Positions 8,581-17,871 of a DNA stretch of 64,000 nt are shown in pieces. Source of the DNA: G020354785 sp964521285. Lineage in GTDB: Bacteria > Bacteroidota > Bacteroidia > Bacteroidales > UBA10428. Each line of letters opens with the position of its first letter. The first letter of the stretch is position 1. The stretch is taken from contig CAZFQS010000018.1 in assembly GCA_964521285.1 (NCBI GenBank), positions 1 to 64,000 on the forward strand. The letters run 5' to 3'. The notes beneath the pieces are model-generated. The model was not told the DNA's origin, did no database searches, and saw only the letters and a program-made list of their open reading frames with translations. The position numbers and the translations under genes were made by a program.

Positions 8581-11556
8581 TCAATTTTCAATCAGTGCTG
8601 CCAACCTTGCTTTTGTATCCACCATTTCAGGCAATCCACTATCTGCGTGTTTCCAAATCTCAAGAAGTTTTTGATACTGTTCGATCGCCTTGCCCGGCCA
8701 GCCTTTCTCTTCGTATAATTTGGCCAACCGATAGTGATATATTGGATTGATCAGTCGCAAATCCGTTTTACCCGGAGTAAAAGTAACGAGATTTTCATAA
8801 ACTTGAATTGCTTTATCGGATTCCCCAGTTGCAACATATGCTCTGGCAAGCGCGTCCTGCTGGAAAGGTAGATTCCATATGATTATTCGCCATGCCAGAC
8901 GAAATTCAATATTCGTATTTTTCTCACCAATAGAAATCGCTTCCTTAAAAGCCCCTTCCGCTAACAGCAACTCCATTTGAAAGAGATTGAATGTAAACAG
9001 AGTCTGTGTATAATCAGGATCCTGATTTTCTTTTAGGCGGGCTAAACGTACACGGGCCTCCTTCAATTTCGATTTTGCCGCGTTTATATCTCCTTTTTTG
9101 ATATAAATAAGTCCTAAACCAAGTATACTTATAGAAGGATCACCCAAAAAATGTCTCTCTCTTTTACAATAGTTTGACCAGCTCTCAAAATCCTGTTTGT
9201 TCAGCTCGAAATTATTTCTTTCAAAATGAATAAAAGCTCTTGTCATATCAGTAAAAGCTACTCCATATTTGTTTCCTGTCGATTTAAAATGTTGCTTCGC
9301 TTTATCAAAATCCTTTATGCCCTGATGAAATCGTCCACATCGGGATTGATATATTCCCTTCCACCAATATCCAATTCCCTTTAATCCAATTGAAGGAGCA
9401 TTGGAAATAAATTGATCAAGCACTTTAATTGTTGCAGGATAATTCTCCTGAAGTGCATAGATATAGGCAAGCCATTGGTACACGTCTATATCCGGCTTAA
9501 TTACCAATGCTTCGTTGTATTGTGTTATCGCCTCATCCAGCCGTCCCATTAAAAAATATAGTTCTCCCAGCGAAGCAAGCGGATCGGCATCTCCCGGTGA
9601 TAGATCAGCATATTGTCTGAAATACTCAATGGCCTTATCATATTCTCTCATTTCCGCATAGGTAAGCGCCAGGCCATTGATCGCAGGTGCATATTGCGGA
9701 TGAAATCGCAAAGCGGTTTTAAATCCTTGCACCGCTTCATCATATTTCTTATCCCATTTATAGGCATATGCCAGGCAAATGTGGATTTGTTTTTCATGGG
9801 GATACTTATGAACTAGTTCCTGAAGTATTTGAAGTCGCTCTTCCCAACGATTCTCTACAGATCCTGCATAGGTAGCGTCAATTAACAATCGTTCTTTTTC
9901 AGTTGCGTTTGATGAATAGAATTTTGCCTTTTTATAGGCAGGTTGTATTTTATCATAATTTCTTAAGCGATCATATGTAAACCCTAAATAGAGGTAGGCT
10001 ACAGCAAAAGTAGTATCAATTTCAATAGCCTTTTCAAAATATTGCCGTGAGTCATTGAAATAGTTTTTAAAATAGTATTCCTGGCCGGTGAGGAAGTGCT
10101 TGTAAGCTTCCATCGATGTTGTGGTCACATCTACTATTCTGCTTGGCGTCGCTTCGATGAATTTTTTGGAAAGTCCTATACTGCGGGAAATACTTTTGCT
10201 CAGTTCATCAATTTGTGTTTCAAGAATGCTGCCCACCCCTTTACCCCGGGAACTGGTACTTGTTAATAATTGTTTGGATTGAACATCCAGTACTTTTATA
10301 TCTGTAACAAAAATATCATCGGCTTTGATGAAGCTGCCAAGCACAATGGTTTCAATGCCATCCATAGTGCACAGTTCAAATCCTGTATTTTTATCAATCA
10401 ATTCTAGATTTTCCTTACCCATCTGTTTCAACAGATCATGCATTCGTTCCCAAGTTGTGACATTGAAATATGGGGATTGTTCCAGATTTGTGATGAGGAG
10501 ATTTGGAATCGCTTTTTGAAGATAGTTGTAACTTTCATCGCCTGTTTGATTTTCAAAGCTGATGACAGCAATAGGTTTTGGAGGATAGGATATTTGATTT
10601 CGATATACAAACCGGATCAAAGAAAAAATTACCAATACAATGAATAAAGCGACAATGCCAAGGCTTACCTTATGTTGCCATTTCATTTTATTGACCAGTC
10701 TAATCATTCGTGGAAACTTATCAGCATTTTCTTTTGTCAATTCGAATGGTGGTTTTAATTTTTTCAAATCACTAGTTATTTCCGATACATTCTGATATCG
10801 GTTATGAATCTCTTTGTGAAGCATCCGCTTAACGATCTGTTCAAGTATTCTGGGAATCTCAGCTCTGAAATCTGTCATAGGTTCCGGTTCTTTATTTAAA
10901 ATGGAATAAATCACAACCTGGTCTACATCACCCGGAAATGCTAATTTTCCAGTGATCATCTCATACATAACCACACCTAATGACCAGATATCTGTGCGGT
11001 GATCAACTTCCTGACCACTTGCCTTTTCGAATGACATGTAAGAGACAGTTCCAAGACTGGACCCCTCTTTCGTAAGCCGGGTTTGTTTTAATGATCGGGC
11101 CAGTCCAAAATCCATGATCTTTACATGGCCGTTCTCAGTGATCATAATGTTGGAGCTCTTGATATCCCGGTGTACAATTCCATGCTTATGGGCTTCCTGC
11201 AATCCCTGACATATCTGAATCCCAATCCGGATGGCTTGATCGACAGGAAAGGGACCAGATTTCAATTTGTTATCCAGACTTTGTCCTTCGATATATTCCA
11301 TGACGATAAAGAGCTGATCTTCCCATTCACCAATATCATGAATGGTGCAGATATTAGGATGGTTGAGAGCAGCGGCAGCTTGAGCTTCTCTGATAAATCG
11401 CTCCTTGGCTTCAACGTCATAAGTGAGACGGGAAGATAAAAATTTAAGCGCGACAATGCGATGCAGTTTTGTATCTTCAGCTTTGTAGACTGTACCCATC
11501 CCACCAGCGCCAAGTTTTTCGATAATTTTGTAATGAAATATGGTCTTGCCGATCAT
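8581..11556 (-). CDS. Hanks-type Ser/Thr protein kinase with membrane segment and TPR repeats
   Basis: 991 residues. The kinase domain (about 8-270) has a glycine loop GAGGMGTVYK, the ATP-binding Lys38 (VALKFL), the catalytic HRDIKSSN (Asp131) and DFG (Asp149), so it should be active. A membrane segment (VSLGIVALFIVLVIFSLI) lies near residue 300. A FENQTGDESYNYL-type domain of roughly 150 residues follows, then many TPRs (for example AVAYLYLGFTYDRLRNYDK, AINGLALTYAEMREYDKAIEYF) to the C-terminus. The cytoplasmic kinase would be linked to a periplasmic TPR module. It sits directly before the sigma-54 activator. Such kinase-TPR proteins are rare in Bacteroidales and common in Ignavibacteria, Calditrichota and Acidobacteria. 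Confidence 0.92.
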   Translation of the reverse strand: MIGKTIFHYKIIEKLGAGGMGTVYKAEDTKLHRIVALKFLSSRLTYDVEAKERFIREAQAAAALNHPNICTIHDIGEWEDQLFIVMEYIEGQSLDNKLKSGPFPVDQAIRIGIQICQGLQEAHKHGIVHRDIKSSNIMITENGHVKIMDFGLARSLKQTRLTKEGSSLGTVSYMSFEKASGQEVDHRTDIWSLGVVMYEMITGKLAFPGDVDQVVIYSILNKEPEPMTDFRAEIPRILEQIVKRMLHKEIHNRYQNVSEITSDLKKLKPPFELTKENADKFPRMIRLVNKMKWQHKVSLGIVALFIVLVIFSLIRFVYRNQISYPPKPIAVISFENQTGDESYNYLQKAIPNLLITNLEQSPYFNVTTWERMHDLLKQMGKENLELIDKNTGFELCTMDGIETIVLGSFIKADDIFVTDIKVLDVQSKQLLTSTSSRGKGVGSILETQIDELSKSISRSIGLSKKFIEATPSRIVDVTTTSMEAYKHFLTGQEYYFKNYFNDSRQYFEKAIEIDTTFAVAYLYLGFTYDRLRNYDKIQPAYKKAKFYSSNATEKERLLIDATYAGSVENRWEERLQILQELVHKYPHEKQIHICLAYAYKWDKKYDEAVQGFKTALRFHPQYAPAINGLALTYAEMREYDKAIEYFRQYADLSPGDADPLASLGELYFLMGRLDEAITQYNEALVIKPDIDVYQWLAYIYALQENYPATIKVLDQFISNAPSIGLKGIGYWWKGIYQSRCGRFHQGIKDFDKAKQHFKSTGNKYGVAFTDMTRAFIHFERNNFELNKQDFESWSNYCKRERHFLGDPSISILGLGLIYIKKGDINAAKSKLKEARVRLARLKENQDPDYTQTLFTFNLFQMELLLAEGAFKEAISIGEKNTNIEFRLAWRIIIWNLPFQQDALARAYVATGESDKAIQVYENLVTFTPGKTDLRLINPIYHYRLAKLYEEKGWPGKAIEQYQKLLEIWKHADSGLPEMVDTKARLAALIEN

Positions 11557-11746
11557 TATGATCTAGAGCGTTGTTAATTATTTTATAAAATACCAAGTTT
11601 ATCTATAACGCAATAACATATATTTTACTGGCAATATCTTTATTACAGGCAATATACAACATATAATACAGAAAGTCAAAAAAACATACTTGCTATAATA
11701 TGTAATATATTTGCAGATTAAAGTTAATTTACATAAAAAACAACTT

Positions 11747-14128
11747 ATGAGAAAATCTTTTTATTTAATTTCTGTTGCTCTATGCTTATTGATATTAAAA
11801 GCAGAAGCTCAGGAATATTATAAAACTGATAATGGTATTAAAACAGAAATCAATAATATTGATGTAGCAATACAATTTTATTCACCGGAAATTGTCCGGA
11901 TACTGAAATCTCCGAAAGGAATCAGCTATAATAAAGAAAGTCTGTCGGTTATTAAGCAACCTGAAAAATTTAATTTTGTAATATCAATCGTGGACGACCA
12001 GGTAAGATTAGCATCCAAAGCCATTGAAGTACAACTCAATACTAAAACCGGGAAAGTTACTTACTTTTTACCCAGGGAAGAGATTCCCCTGTTCACTGAA
12101 AAGGACTACGGGATTCAGTTCACTCCTGTTAAAGACGTTGAAGATGACACATACATTGTCCGGCAGGCTTTTATGCTTGATCAGGATGAGGCCATTTACG
12201 GGCTGGGTCAGTTTGAGCATGGTAAAATGGTGCAACGCATGCAAAAGCTTTATATGAGGCAAAACATTAATGTGACAGTCATTCCCTTTTTCCAGTCCGT
12301 AAAAGGATATGGTATATTCTGGGATAACTATTCGCCAACAACATTTGTCGATAACCTTCAGGAGACTTCTTTTGAATCGGAAGTTGGTGATTGCGCGGAT
12401 TATTATTTTATGTATGGAGGAAATGCTGATGGAGTGATTGCTCAAATGCGTGATTTAACAGGTCAGGTACCAATGTTTCCTTACTGGACTTATGGCTATT
12501 GGCAAAGCCGTGAACGCTACAAATCACAGGAAGAAACAGTAGGTGTGGTTAAAAAATACAGGGAATTAGGTGTACCGTTTGACGGTATTATACAGGACTG
12601 GCAGTACTGGAGTGAAGATAATGCTTACTGGAATGCAATGGAATTCGGCAACCCCGGGTTTCCCGATCCCAAAGCCATGATTGATGAAGTGCATAAGCTC
12701 AATGCTCATATCATAATTTCTGTCTGGGCATCTTTCGGACCAAAAACTAAACAATATGCAGATTTGGAAGAAAAAAATATGTTGCTGGATTTTACCACCT
12801 GGCCCCTGAACTCAGGCGTAAGAGTATATGATGCTTTTAATCCCGAGGCCCGCGATATTTACTGGAAATATCTGAACAAAGGAATTTTCTCTCTGGGAAT
12901 GGACGGCTGGTGGCTCGATTCCACAGAGCCGGATCACTTTGACATTAAAGAAAAGGATTTTGATAATAAAACTTACCTGGGCTCCTTCCGTAAAGTTCTG
13001 AATGCATATCCGTTAATGACTGTCGGCGGAGTATACGACCACCAGCGCGAAGTCACATCCGGTAAACGGGTATTCATTTTAACCCGTTCCGCTTTTGCCG
13101 GTCAGCAACGATACGGTGCCAATTCATGGTCAGGTGACGTTCATTCATCCTGGAAAGTCCTTCGTAACCAGGTGTCTGCCGGAACAAATTTCTCATTATG
13201 CGGTATTCCTTACTGGAACAGTGATATAGGCGGTTTCTTTCCGCATGTGAATTATCCTGAAGGTGTGAATGATATTACCTATCATGAACTCTACGTGCGC
13301 TGGCTGCAATTTGGCGCATTCTGTCCGATGATGCGTTCGCACGGAACACATACGCCACGTGAAATTTACCAGTTCGGGAAAAAAGGGGACTGGGCTTATG
13401 ATGCCATAGAAAAATTTATTAACCTTCGCTACCGCCTGTTACCATATATCTATTCAACCTCATGGGATGTAACTGCAAACTCTTCCAGCATGATGCGTGC
13501 CCTTATGATGGATTTTGCTTCGGATAAAGATGCACTGGATATTAACGATCAGTACATGTTTGGCAAGTCATTCCTGGTTTGTCCGGTTACCGAAGCTTTA
13601 TATACCAGCAAAAATCCGCAGGGATCAACAGAAGATTTCAGCACTACGAAAACCACTACATCATATCTTCCTGCAGGAACTTTGTGGTATGACTTCTGGA
13701 CAGGTGAAAAACTGAACGGAGGGCAGAAGGTTGAAAAGTCAACTCTCATTGATATTATGCCACTGTATGTAAAAGCCGGGTCTATAGTGCCAATGGGACC
13801 ACTGGTTCAATATGCAAATGAAAAAATTGATCCGGTAGAAATACGTATTTACCCCGGTACAGATGGAAAATTTGTTTTGTATGACGATGAGAGAGACAAT
13901 TACAATTATGAAAAGGGAATATATGCTACCATTAATTTTACGTGGGATGATAAAGAACAGACTTTAACGATTGGAGAACGGAAAGGTAGTTTCCCGGGAA
14001 TGGCCGGACAACTCAGGTTTGATATTGTTCTTGTTGGTCCCAATCAGGGCTGCGGAATAAAACCTTCTGAAAAAGTAAATAAGACAATAATATATACAGG
14101 AAAACAAAAGGTTATTAAGTTGAATTAA
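11747..14128 (+). CDS. Glycoside hydrolase family 31, alpha-xylosidase/alpha-glucosidase type
   Basis: 793 residues from the ATG at 11747. I chose this start because it gives a proper signal peptide (MRKSFYLISVALCLLILKAEAQ), whereas an upstream ATG at 11711 would lie inside a TATATTTG promoter-like box (11706-11713). The GH31 barrel shows FPYWTYGYWQSR, the nucleophile in GWWLDSTEPD (Asp codon starting at 12917) and the acid/base in SWSGDVHSSW (Asp codon starting at 13136). A C-terminal beta domain follows. It is a retaining exo-alpha-glycosidase, probably periplasmic. The overall pattern fits alpha-xylosidases of Bacteroidota but the substrate is not proven. Confidence 0.9.
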   Translation: MRKSFYLISVALCLLILKAEAQEYYKTDNGIKTEINNIDVAIQFYSPEIVRILKSPKGISYNKESLSVIKQPEKFNFVISIVDDQVRLASKAIEVQLNTKTGKVTYFLPREEIPLFTEKDYGIQFTPVKDVEDDTYIVRQAFMLDQDEAIYGLGQFEHGKMVQRMQKLYMRQNINVTVIPFFQSVKGYGIFWDNYSPTTFVDNLQETSFESEVGDCADYYFMYGGNADGVIAQMRDLTGQVPMFPYWTYGYWQSRERYKSQEETVGVVKKYRELGVPFDGIIQDWQYWSEDNAYWNAMEFGNPGFPDPKAMIDEVHKLNAHIIISVWASFGPKTKQYADLEEKNMLLDFTTWPLNSGVRVYDAFNPEARDIYWKYLNKGIFSLGMDGWWLDSTEPDHFDIKEKDFDNKTYLGSFRKVLNAYPLMTVGGVYDHQREVTSGKRVFILTRSAFAGQQRYGANSWSGDVHSSWKVLRNQVSAGTNFSLCGIPYWNSDIGGFFPHVNYPEGVNDITYHELYVRWLQFGAFCPMMRSHGTHTPREIYQFGKKGDWAYDAIEKFINLRYRLLPYIYSTSWDVTANSSSMMRALMMDFASDKDALDINDQYMFGKSFLVCPVTEALYTSKNPQGSTEDFSTTKTTTSYLPAGTLWYDFWTGEKLNGGQKVEKSTLIDIMPLYVKAGSIVPMGPLVQYANEKIDPVEIRIYPGTDGKFVLYDDERDNYNYEKGIYATINFTWDDKEQTLTIGERKGSFPGMAGQLRFDIVLVGPNQGCGIKPSEKVNKTIIYTGKQKVIKLN

Positions 14129-14181
14129 GGATAACATTTATTTGCGAAACGTTAGATGTGCAAAATGTAAACTGAATATAT

Positions 14182-14964
14182 ATGTATAGGATAATAATTT
14201 ATTTTCTAACGTTAATTGTTTTTTAGACATCATGCAACAAAGTAAAAGAATCGGTTGAAATAATCACAAGTGCAATTTCAGCAATTGATACTATAGAAAC
14301 GATAATATATAAACAAACACTGGTTAGAACCAATCCGCGTAATCCTGAAGAAGTCAGCCAAAGCGAGAGAAAATTTTATTATAAAAAACTCCATTCAGAT
14401 TCCTTAATTGGAGCAAAAGCTCATATTTATTATTTTGATAATGGTTTTATCTTATATGAGGATATCTATAATGGAGAAACACTGATCCGCAAAAATAACA
14501 GGGATAGTACAGCATTAAGATATGATTTGATAAAATACCCTTTTTTTTTAAAACAATTTTTCTGGGGTAAAAACACACCTTATACAATGCAGGCAATGTT
14601 AAAATTTATAATAAAACATCAGTCAGATTACAATCTGAGTTTTTTAAGTGATACTACTATAAATGACCGGGAATGTTATACTATTAAGGTAATACTGACT
14701 GATAAGAATGCCAGACCCGGAATGAATCTTGAATTTACACAGGATTCAGGTTCTGTTTCAACAGCATATTTATACTTCTCCGGGCTTGATTATTATCCAC
14801 AGAAAATGCGCATGGAATATGTTAATAATAGTAATCCGGACAGACTACTCTTTACAGACCACAATTTCTATGATATAAAATTTAATCCGCTTATCTCTGA
14901 TACTCTATTTGATACATCTGACAAGGTTTTAAAAAGATATGATGTAGAAGAGATGAAACCTTAA
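14182..14964 (+). pseudogene. Lipoprotein gene interrupted by TAG within its signal peptide
   Basis: One frame from the ATG at 14182 reads MYRIIIYFLTLIVF, then TAG (14224-14226), then TSCNKVKESVE and on without a further stop to 14964. The residue before TSC should be hydrophobic, as in 'FLTSC' lipoboxes, so TAG has probably replaced TTG or TTA (Leu). The body (about 245 codons) keeps good coding character: YYKKLHSDSLIGAKAHIYYFDNG, PYTMQAMLKFIIKHQSD, DYYPQKMRMEY. The family is not recognised. As written, only an internal start (14527) could give a protein, and that would lack any export signal. It is either a recent pseudogene or read through. Confidence 0.65.
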
Positions 14965-15026
14965 AAGGTTTTCAGATCATAACATCAGCTATAAATACGC
15001 TCTCTTTCAACTAAAGATGCAACTAG

Positions 15027-15057
15027 TTGACTTAAGGCTTATTATGTTGTATATTTG
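15027..15057 (+). promoter_or_regulatory. Bacteroidota-type promoter for the FG-GAP protein gene
   Basis: A -7 element TATATTTG at 15050-15057 is preceded by TTG at 15027-15029 with 20 bases between them, fitting the Bacteroidota consensus (TTTG, 19-21 bases, TAnnTTTG). It lies about 78 bases before the ATG at 15135. Confidence 0.5.
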
Positions 15058-15134
15058 ATTATTGGAAATTGCTTAGTCTAATTATTAACGTTAACCTTTC
15101 CAAACTCTTTTTAACCTGTCTTAACTTTGTTAAT

Positions 15135-17642
15135 ATGAAAACAAAAATGATGACCAAAACAACAGCTTTTTTTACTTTGCTTGCTGTAATGCTTATAACA
15201 GCAAGATTCACTAAAGCACAGATTCCCACTTTTTCCCTGATCGATACAAGTATTGTATGTACAATAGGCGGCTACTCAGATGCTTCAGCCTTTGGGGACT
15301 TCAATAATGATGGTCTTGAAGATCTCATAATTGATAATGCATGCCAGACCTCCGGACCATGCAGTCATTTTCTGTTTCTGAATGAGGGCAACTGGAATTT
15401 TATTCCAGTTAATGAAGGGGACATCGTAAATTATATTTCTGAATATGGTTCACACGGGTCATGCTGGGGTGATTATAACAACGATGGTAACCTTGATCTG
15501 TTTATTGCCAGTATAATAAACGAGAATAATCTGCTCTTTATGAATAATGGTGATGGTTCTTTTACAAAAATAAACGAGGGTGCCCTGGTTAATGATGGAG
15601 GTGATTCAGGTCCTCCCATTTGGGTAGATATTGATAATGACGGGTATCTGGATCTATACGTTGTAAACCAGGAAATACAGAAAAATTTTCTTTACCACAA
15701 CAATGGTGACGGAACCTTCACAAAAATAACTGAAGGAGAAATTGTAAACTTTGTTTTTACTCTCGACCTTTTCGCCACCACATGGGTAGATATTGACAAC
15801 GATCGTGATATGGACATGTTCCATACAGCTAAAGAATATAGTCAGTCTGTAGGATATAAACGTTTATTCATAAATGATGGAAACGGAAACTTTACATCAG
15901 ATACATCAAGGTACTGGTTAAATGATCCGACCACAACGTGGTCCGCCTGTTGGGGAGATTATGATAATGATGGTTACATGGACCTGTTTGCACCAACTAT
16001 AAGTACAGGTGGAACAGCTGATTATGATTTACTGTATCACAATAAGAGAGACGGAACATTTGAAAAAATCGAAGGTGTAGTCCCTGTAAATCAGCAAACA
16101 ATTAACTGGGGTGCCCAATGGGCCGATCTTGATAATGATGGCTATCTGGATTTATTTACAAATGAAAACGATAAGAATTATTACATCAGAAATAATGGTG
16201 ACGGCACATTCACTAAAACAGAAACTGATATTGGGGGAAGTATTGTCGATATGAATAATGATGGATTCCTTGATATGTTCCAAGTCCGTGGGTATGATAA
16301 TTCTCCTCCCTACGAAAATTTAATATATTGCAATGACGGGAACTTCAATAGTTGGATCACTATTAAACTTATAGGTACTGTGTCGAATAAAAGTGCAATC
16401 GGGGCAAGAGTAATAGTAAAAGCAACCATAGGCGGATCACCTGTATGGCAAATGGGTGATATTGGTATGTCATGGAAAGGTTTAAATGCTCATTTCGGAT
16501 TTGGTCATGCTACACTTATTGATTCCCTTATTATACGATGGCCTGCAGGTCATGATACGCTTCTGACAAACGTTGCTGTTAACCAGGTTTTAACGATCAT
16601 TGAAGAAATTCCTTCAGGTTACCTGAGAGCAAGCTTTGCTATTGATACGACTATTGGACGAGGAGAACTTACTGTACAGTTTAAAGATATCAGCAGGTTT
16701 GATCCTGCATATCCAATTACTTCCTGGTCATGGGACTTTAATGGCGACGGCAATGAAGATTCCGATGAACAAAATCCGATATTTGTTTATAGTAATAACG
16801 AGGGTGAGGTATATGATGTATCGTTAACTATATCCAATGGAGCTGATACAGCAACAATGACTAAAAAAGAATGCATACGAATTTATCCGAGTAGCAGTAC
16901 AGAAAATTTAGCACGATGGGGTACTGCAACATCTTCATCATCTGAAAGACATGTCTTTTTAGCCCAATATGCTATAGACGGAGAATTATTGACACGATGG
17001 GGAAGCGAACATACTGAATCCACTTCATGGTTAAAAGTCGAGCTGGATTCTGTGTACGAAATCGGTAAAGTTATTATTCATTGGGAACCTGCCTATGCCA
17101 GAAAATATGAGATTCAGACATCACTGGATGATTTAAAGTGGAATAGAGTATATTGTGAAAATGCAGGAAATGGTTTGGAAGATACTATATATTTTACAGG
17201 AACCAGTGCAAAGTATGTAAAAATAGATTGCCAGCAAAAAATATCAGTCGGTGGAAGCTATTATGGTTATTCCGTATATGAAATCGAAATTTACCGTTCA
17301 GACGGAAATGTATATGACGATAATTGCGGAACTGGTATTATAGAACTTACAAAACCTGATAATACGGTTTCCGTTTATCCCAATCCTTTTAATGAATCGG
17401 TTACATTCTCATTTATGCTTGAAAAGTCTGCCGATGTTCAGCTTAGTATAAATGATTTGTTGGGTAGAAAAATAGCGAATTTGTATAATGGTCGGTTGGA
17501 GGCAGGTCAGCAGCAAATTGTCTGGGAAAGGACAAATATTCATGGAAAAAGGGTAAAACCGGGATATTATGTATACGATTTGACTGTCAGTGATAGAAGT
17601 GACAATCTGAAACTTAACGGAAAACTGCTTATCGCGGATTAA
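15135..17642 (+). CDS. Large secreted protein: FG-GAP/VCBS repeats, ASPIC/UnbV, PKD, discoidin-like domain, T9SS tail
   Basis: 835 residues from the ATG at 15135, which gives a signal peptide ending TARFTKAQ; an upstream ATG at 15069 adds non-signal residues. Domains in order: FG-GAP/VCBS repeats with Ca-binding loops (DFNNDGLED, DYNNDGNLD, DIDNDGYLD, DLDNDGYLD); an ASPIC/UnbV segment (about 440-500, IGARVIVKATIGG, DSLIIRWPAG); a PKD domain (SWSWDFNGDGNEDSDEQNP); a F5/8-type C discoidin domain (AIDGELLTRWGSE, WLKVELDSVYEIGKV); and a type A T9SS sorting domain (VYPNPFNESVTFSF to GKLLIAD). It is probably a cell-surface carbohydrate-binding or adhesive protein; no catalytic site is seen. A strong terminator follows. 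Confidence 0.88.
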   Translation: MKTKMMTKTTAFFTLLAVMLITARFTKAQIPTFSLIDTSIVCTIGGYSDASAFGDFNNDGLEDLIIDNACQTSGPCSHFLFLNEGNWNFIPVNEGDIVNYISEYGSHGSCWGDYNNDGNLDLFIASIINENNLLFMNNGDGSFTKINEGALVNDGGDSGPPIWVDIDNDGYLDLYVVNQEIQKNFLYHNNGDGTFTKITEGEIVNFVFTLDLFATTWVDIDNDRDMDMFHTAKEYSQSVGYKRLFINDGNGNFTSDTSRYWLNDPTTTWSACWGDYDNDGYMDLFAPTISTGGTADYDLLYHNKRDGTFEKIEGVVPVNQQTINWGAQWADLDNDGYLDLFTNENDKNYYIRNNGDGTFTKTETDIGGSIVDMNNDGFLDMFQVRGYDNSPPYENLIYCNDGNFNSWITIKLIGTVSNKSAIGARVIVKATIGGSPVWQMGDIGMSWKGLNAHFGFGHATLIDSLIIRWPAGHDTLLTNVAVNQVLTIIEEIPSGYLRASFAIDTTIGRGELTVQFKDISRFDPAYPITSWSWDFNGDGNEDSDEQNPIFVYSNNEGEVYDVSLTISNGADTATMTKKECIRIYPSSSTENLARWGTATSSSSERHVFLAQYAIDGELLTRWGSEHTESTSWLKVELDSVYEIGKVIIHWEPAYARKYEIQTSLDDLKWNRVYCENAGNGLEDTIYFTGTSAKYVKIDCQQKISVGGSYYGYSVYEIEIYRSDGNVYDDNCGTGIIELTKPDNTVSVYPNPFNESVTFSFMLEKSADVQLSINDLLGRKIANLYNGRLEAGQQQIVWERTNIHGKRVKPGYYVYDLTVSDRSDNLKLNGKLLIAD

Positions 17643-17654
17643 TCATAATTTGAT

Positions 17655-17683
17655 AAAAAGGGAGTGATTGTCACTCCCTTTTT
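17655..17683 (+). terminator. Rho-independent terminator after the FG-GAP protein gene
   Basis: AAAAAGGGAGTGA pairs with TCACTCCCTTTTT across a TTG loop, with further T residues downstream. It starts 13 bases after the TAA at 17640-17642. Confidence 0.9.
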
Positions 17684-17871
17684 TTCTCCTTGTGCACACA
17701 ACTAACACAAAAATAGCTTAATTATATACAATCGATAAACGCTACTCTAATTATATTAACTATATGAATTTTAGTAAAGAGATGAATTTTGACTTTTTTA
17801 AAAAAACAAATTAATTATCTTCAAAGTTTTAAAATTATATTTGATTGATTATTTCTCATAATAAATTACAC

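Noticed and set aside
11711..11746. Upstream ATG as start of the GH31 gene
   Set aside because: It overlaps a TATATTTG promoter-like box and adds residues before a good signal peptide at 11747.
1358..14226. Reassignment of TAG to an amino acid
   Set aside because: TAG is a real stop at the ends of the 2325-3329 gene and the Dps-like gene, the latter followed at once by a terminator; the replaced residues (Gln, Trp, probable Leu) also differ.
17727..17736. TACAATCGAT half-palindrome upstream of fucP as a LacI-type site
   Set aside because: Only one arm matches the CAATCGATTG core of the two real sites; likely chance in AT-rich DNA.
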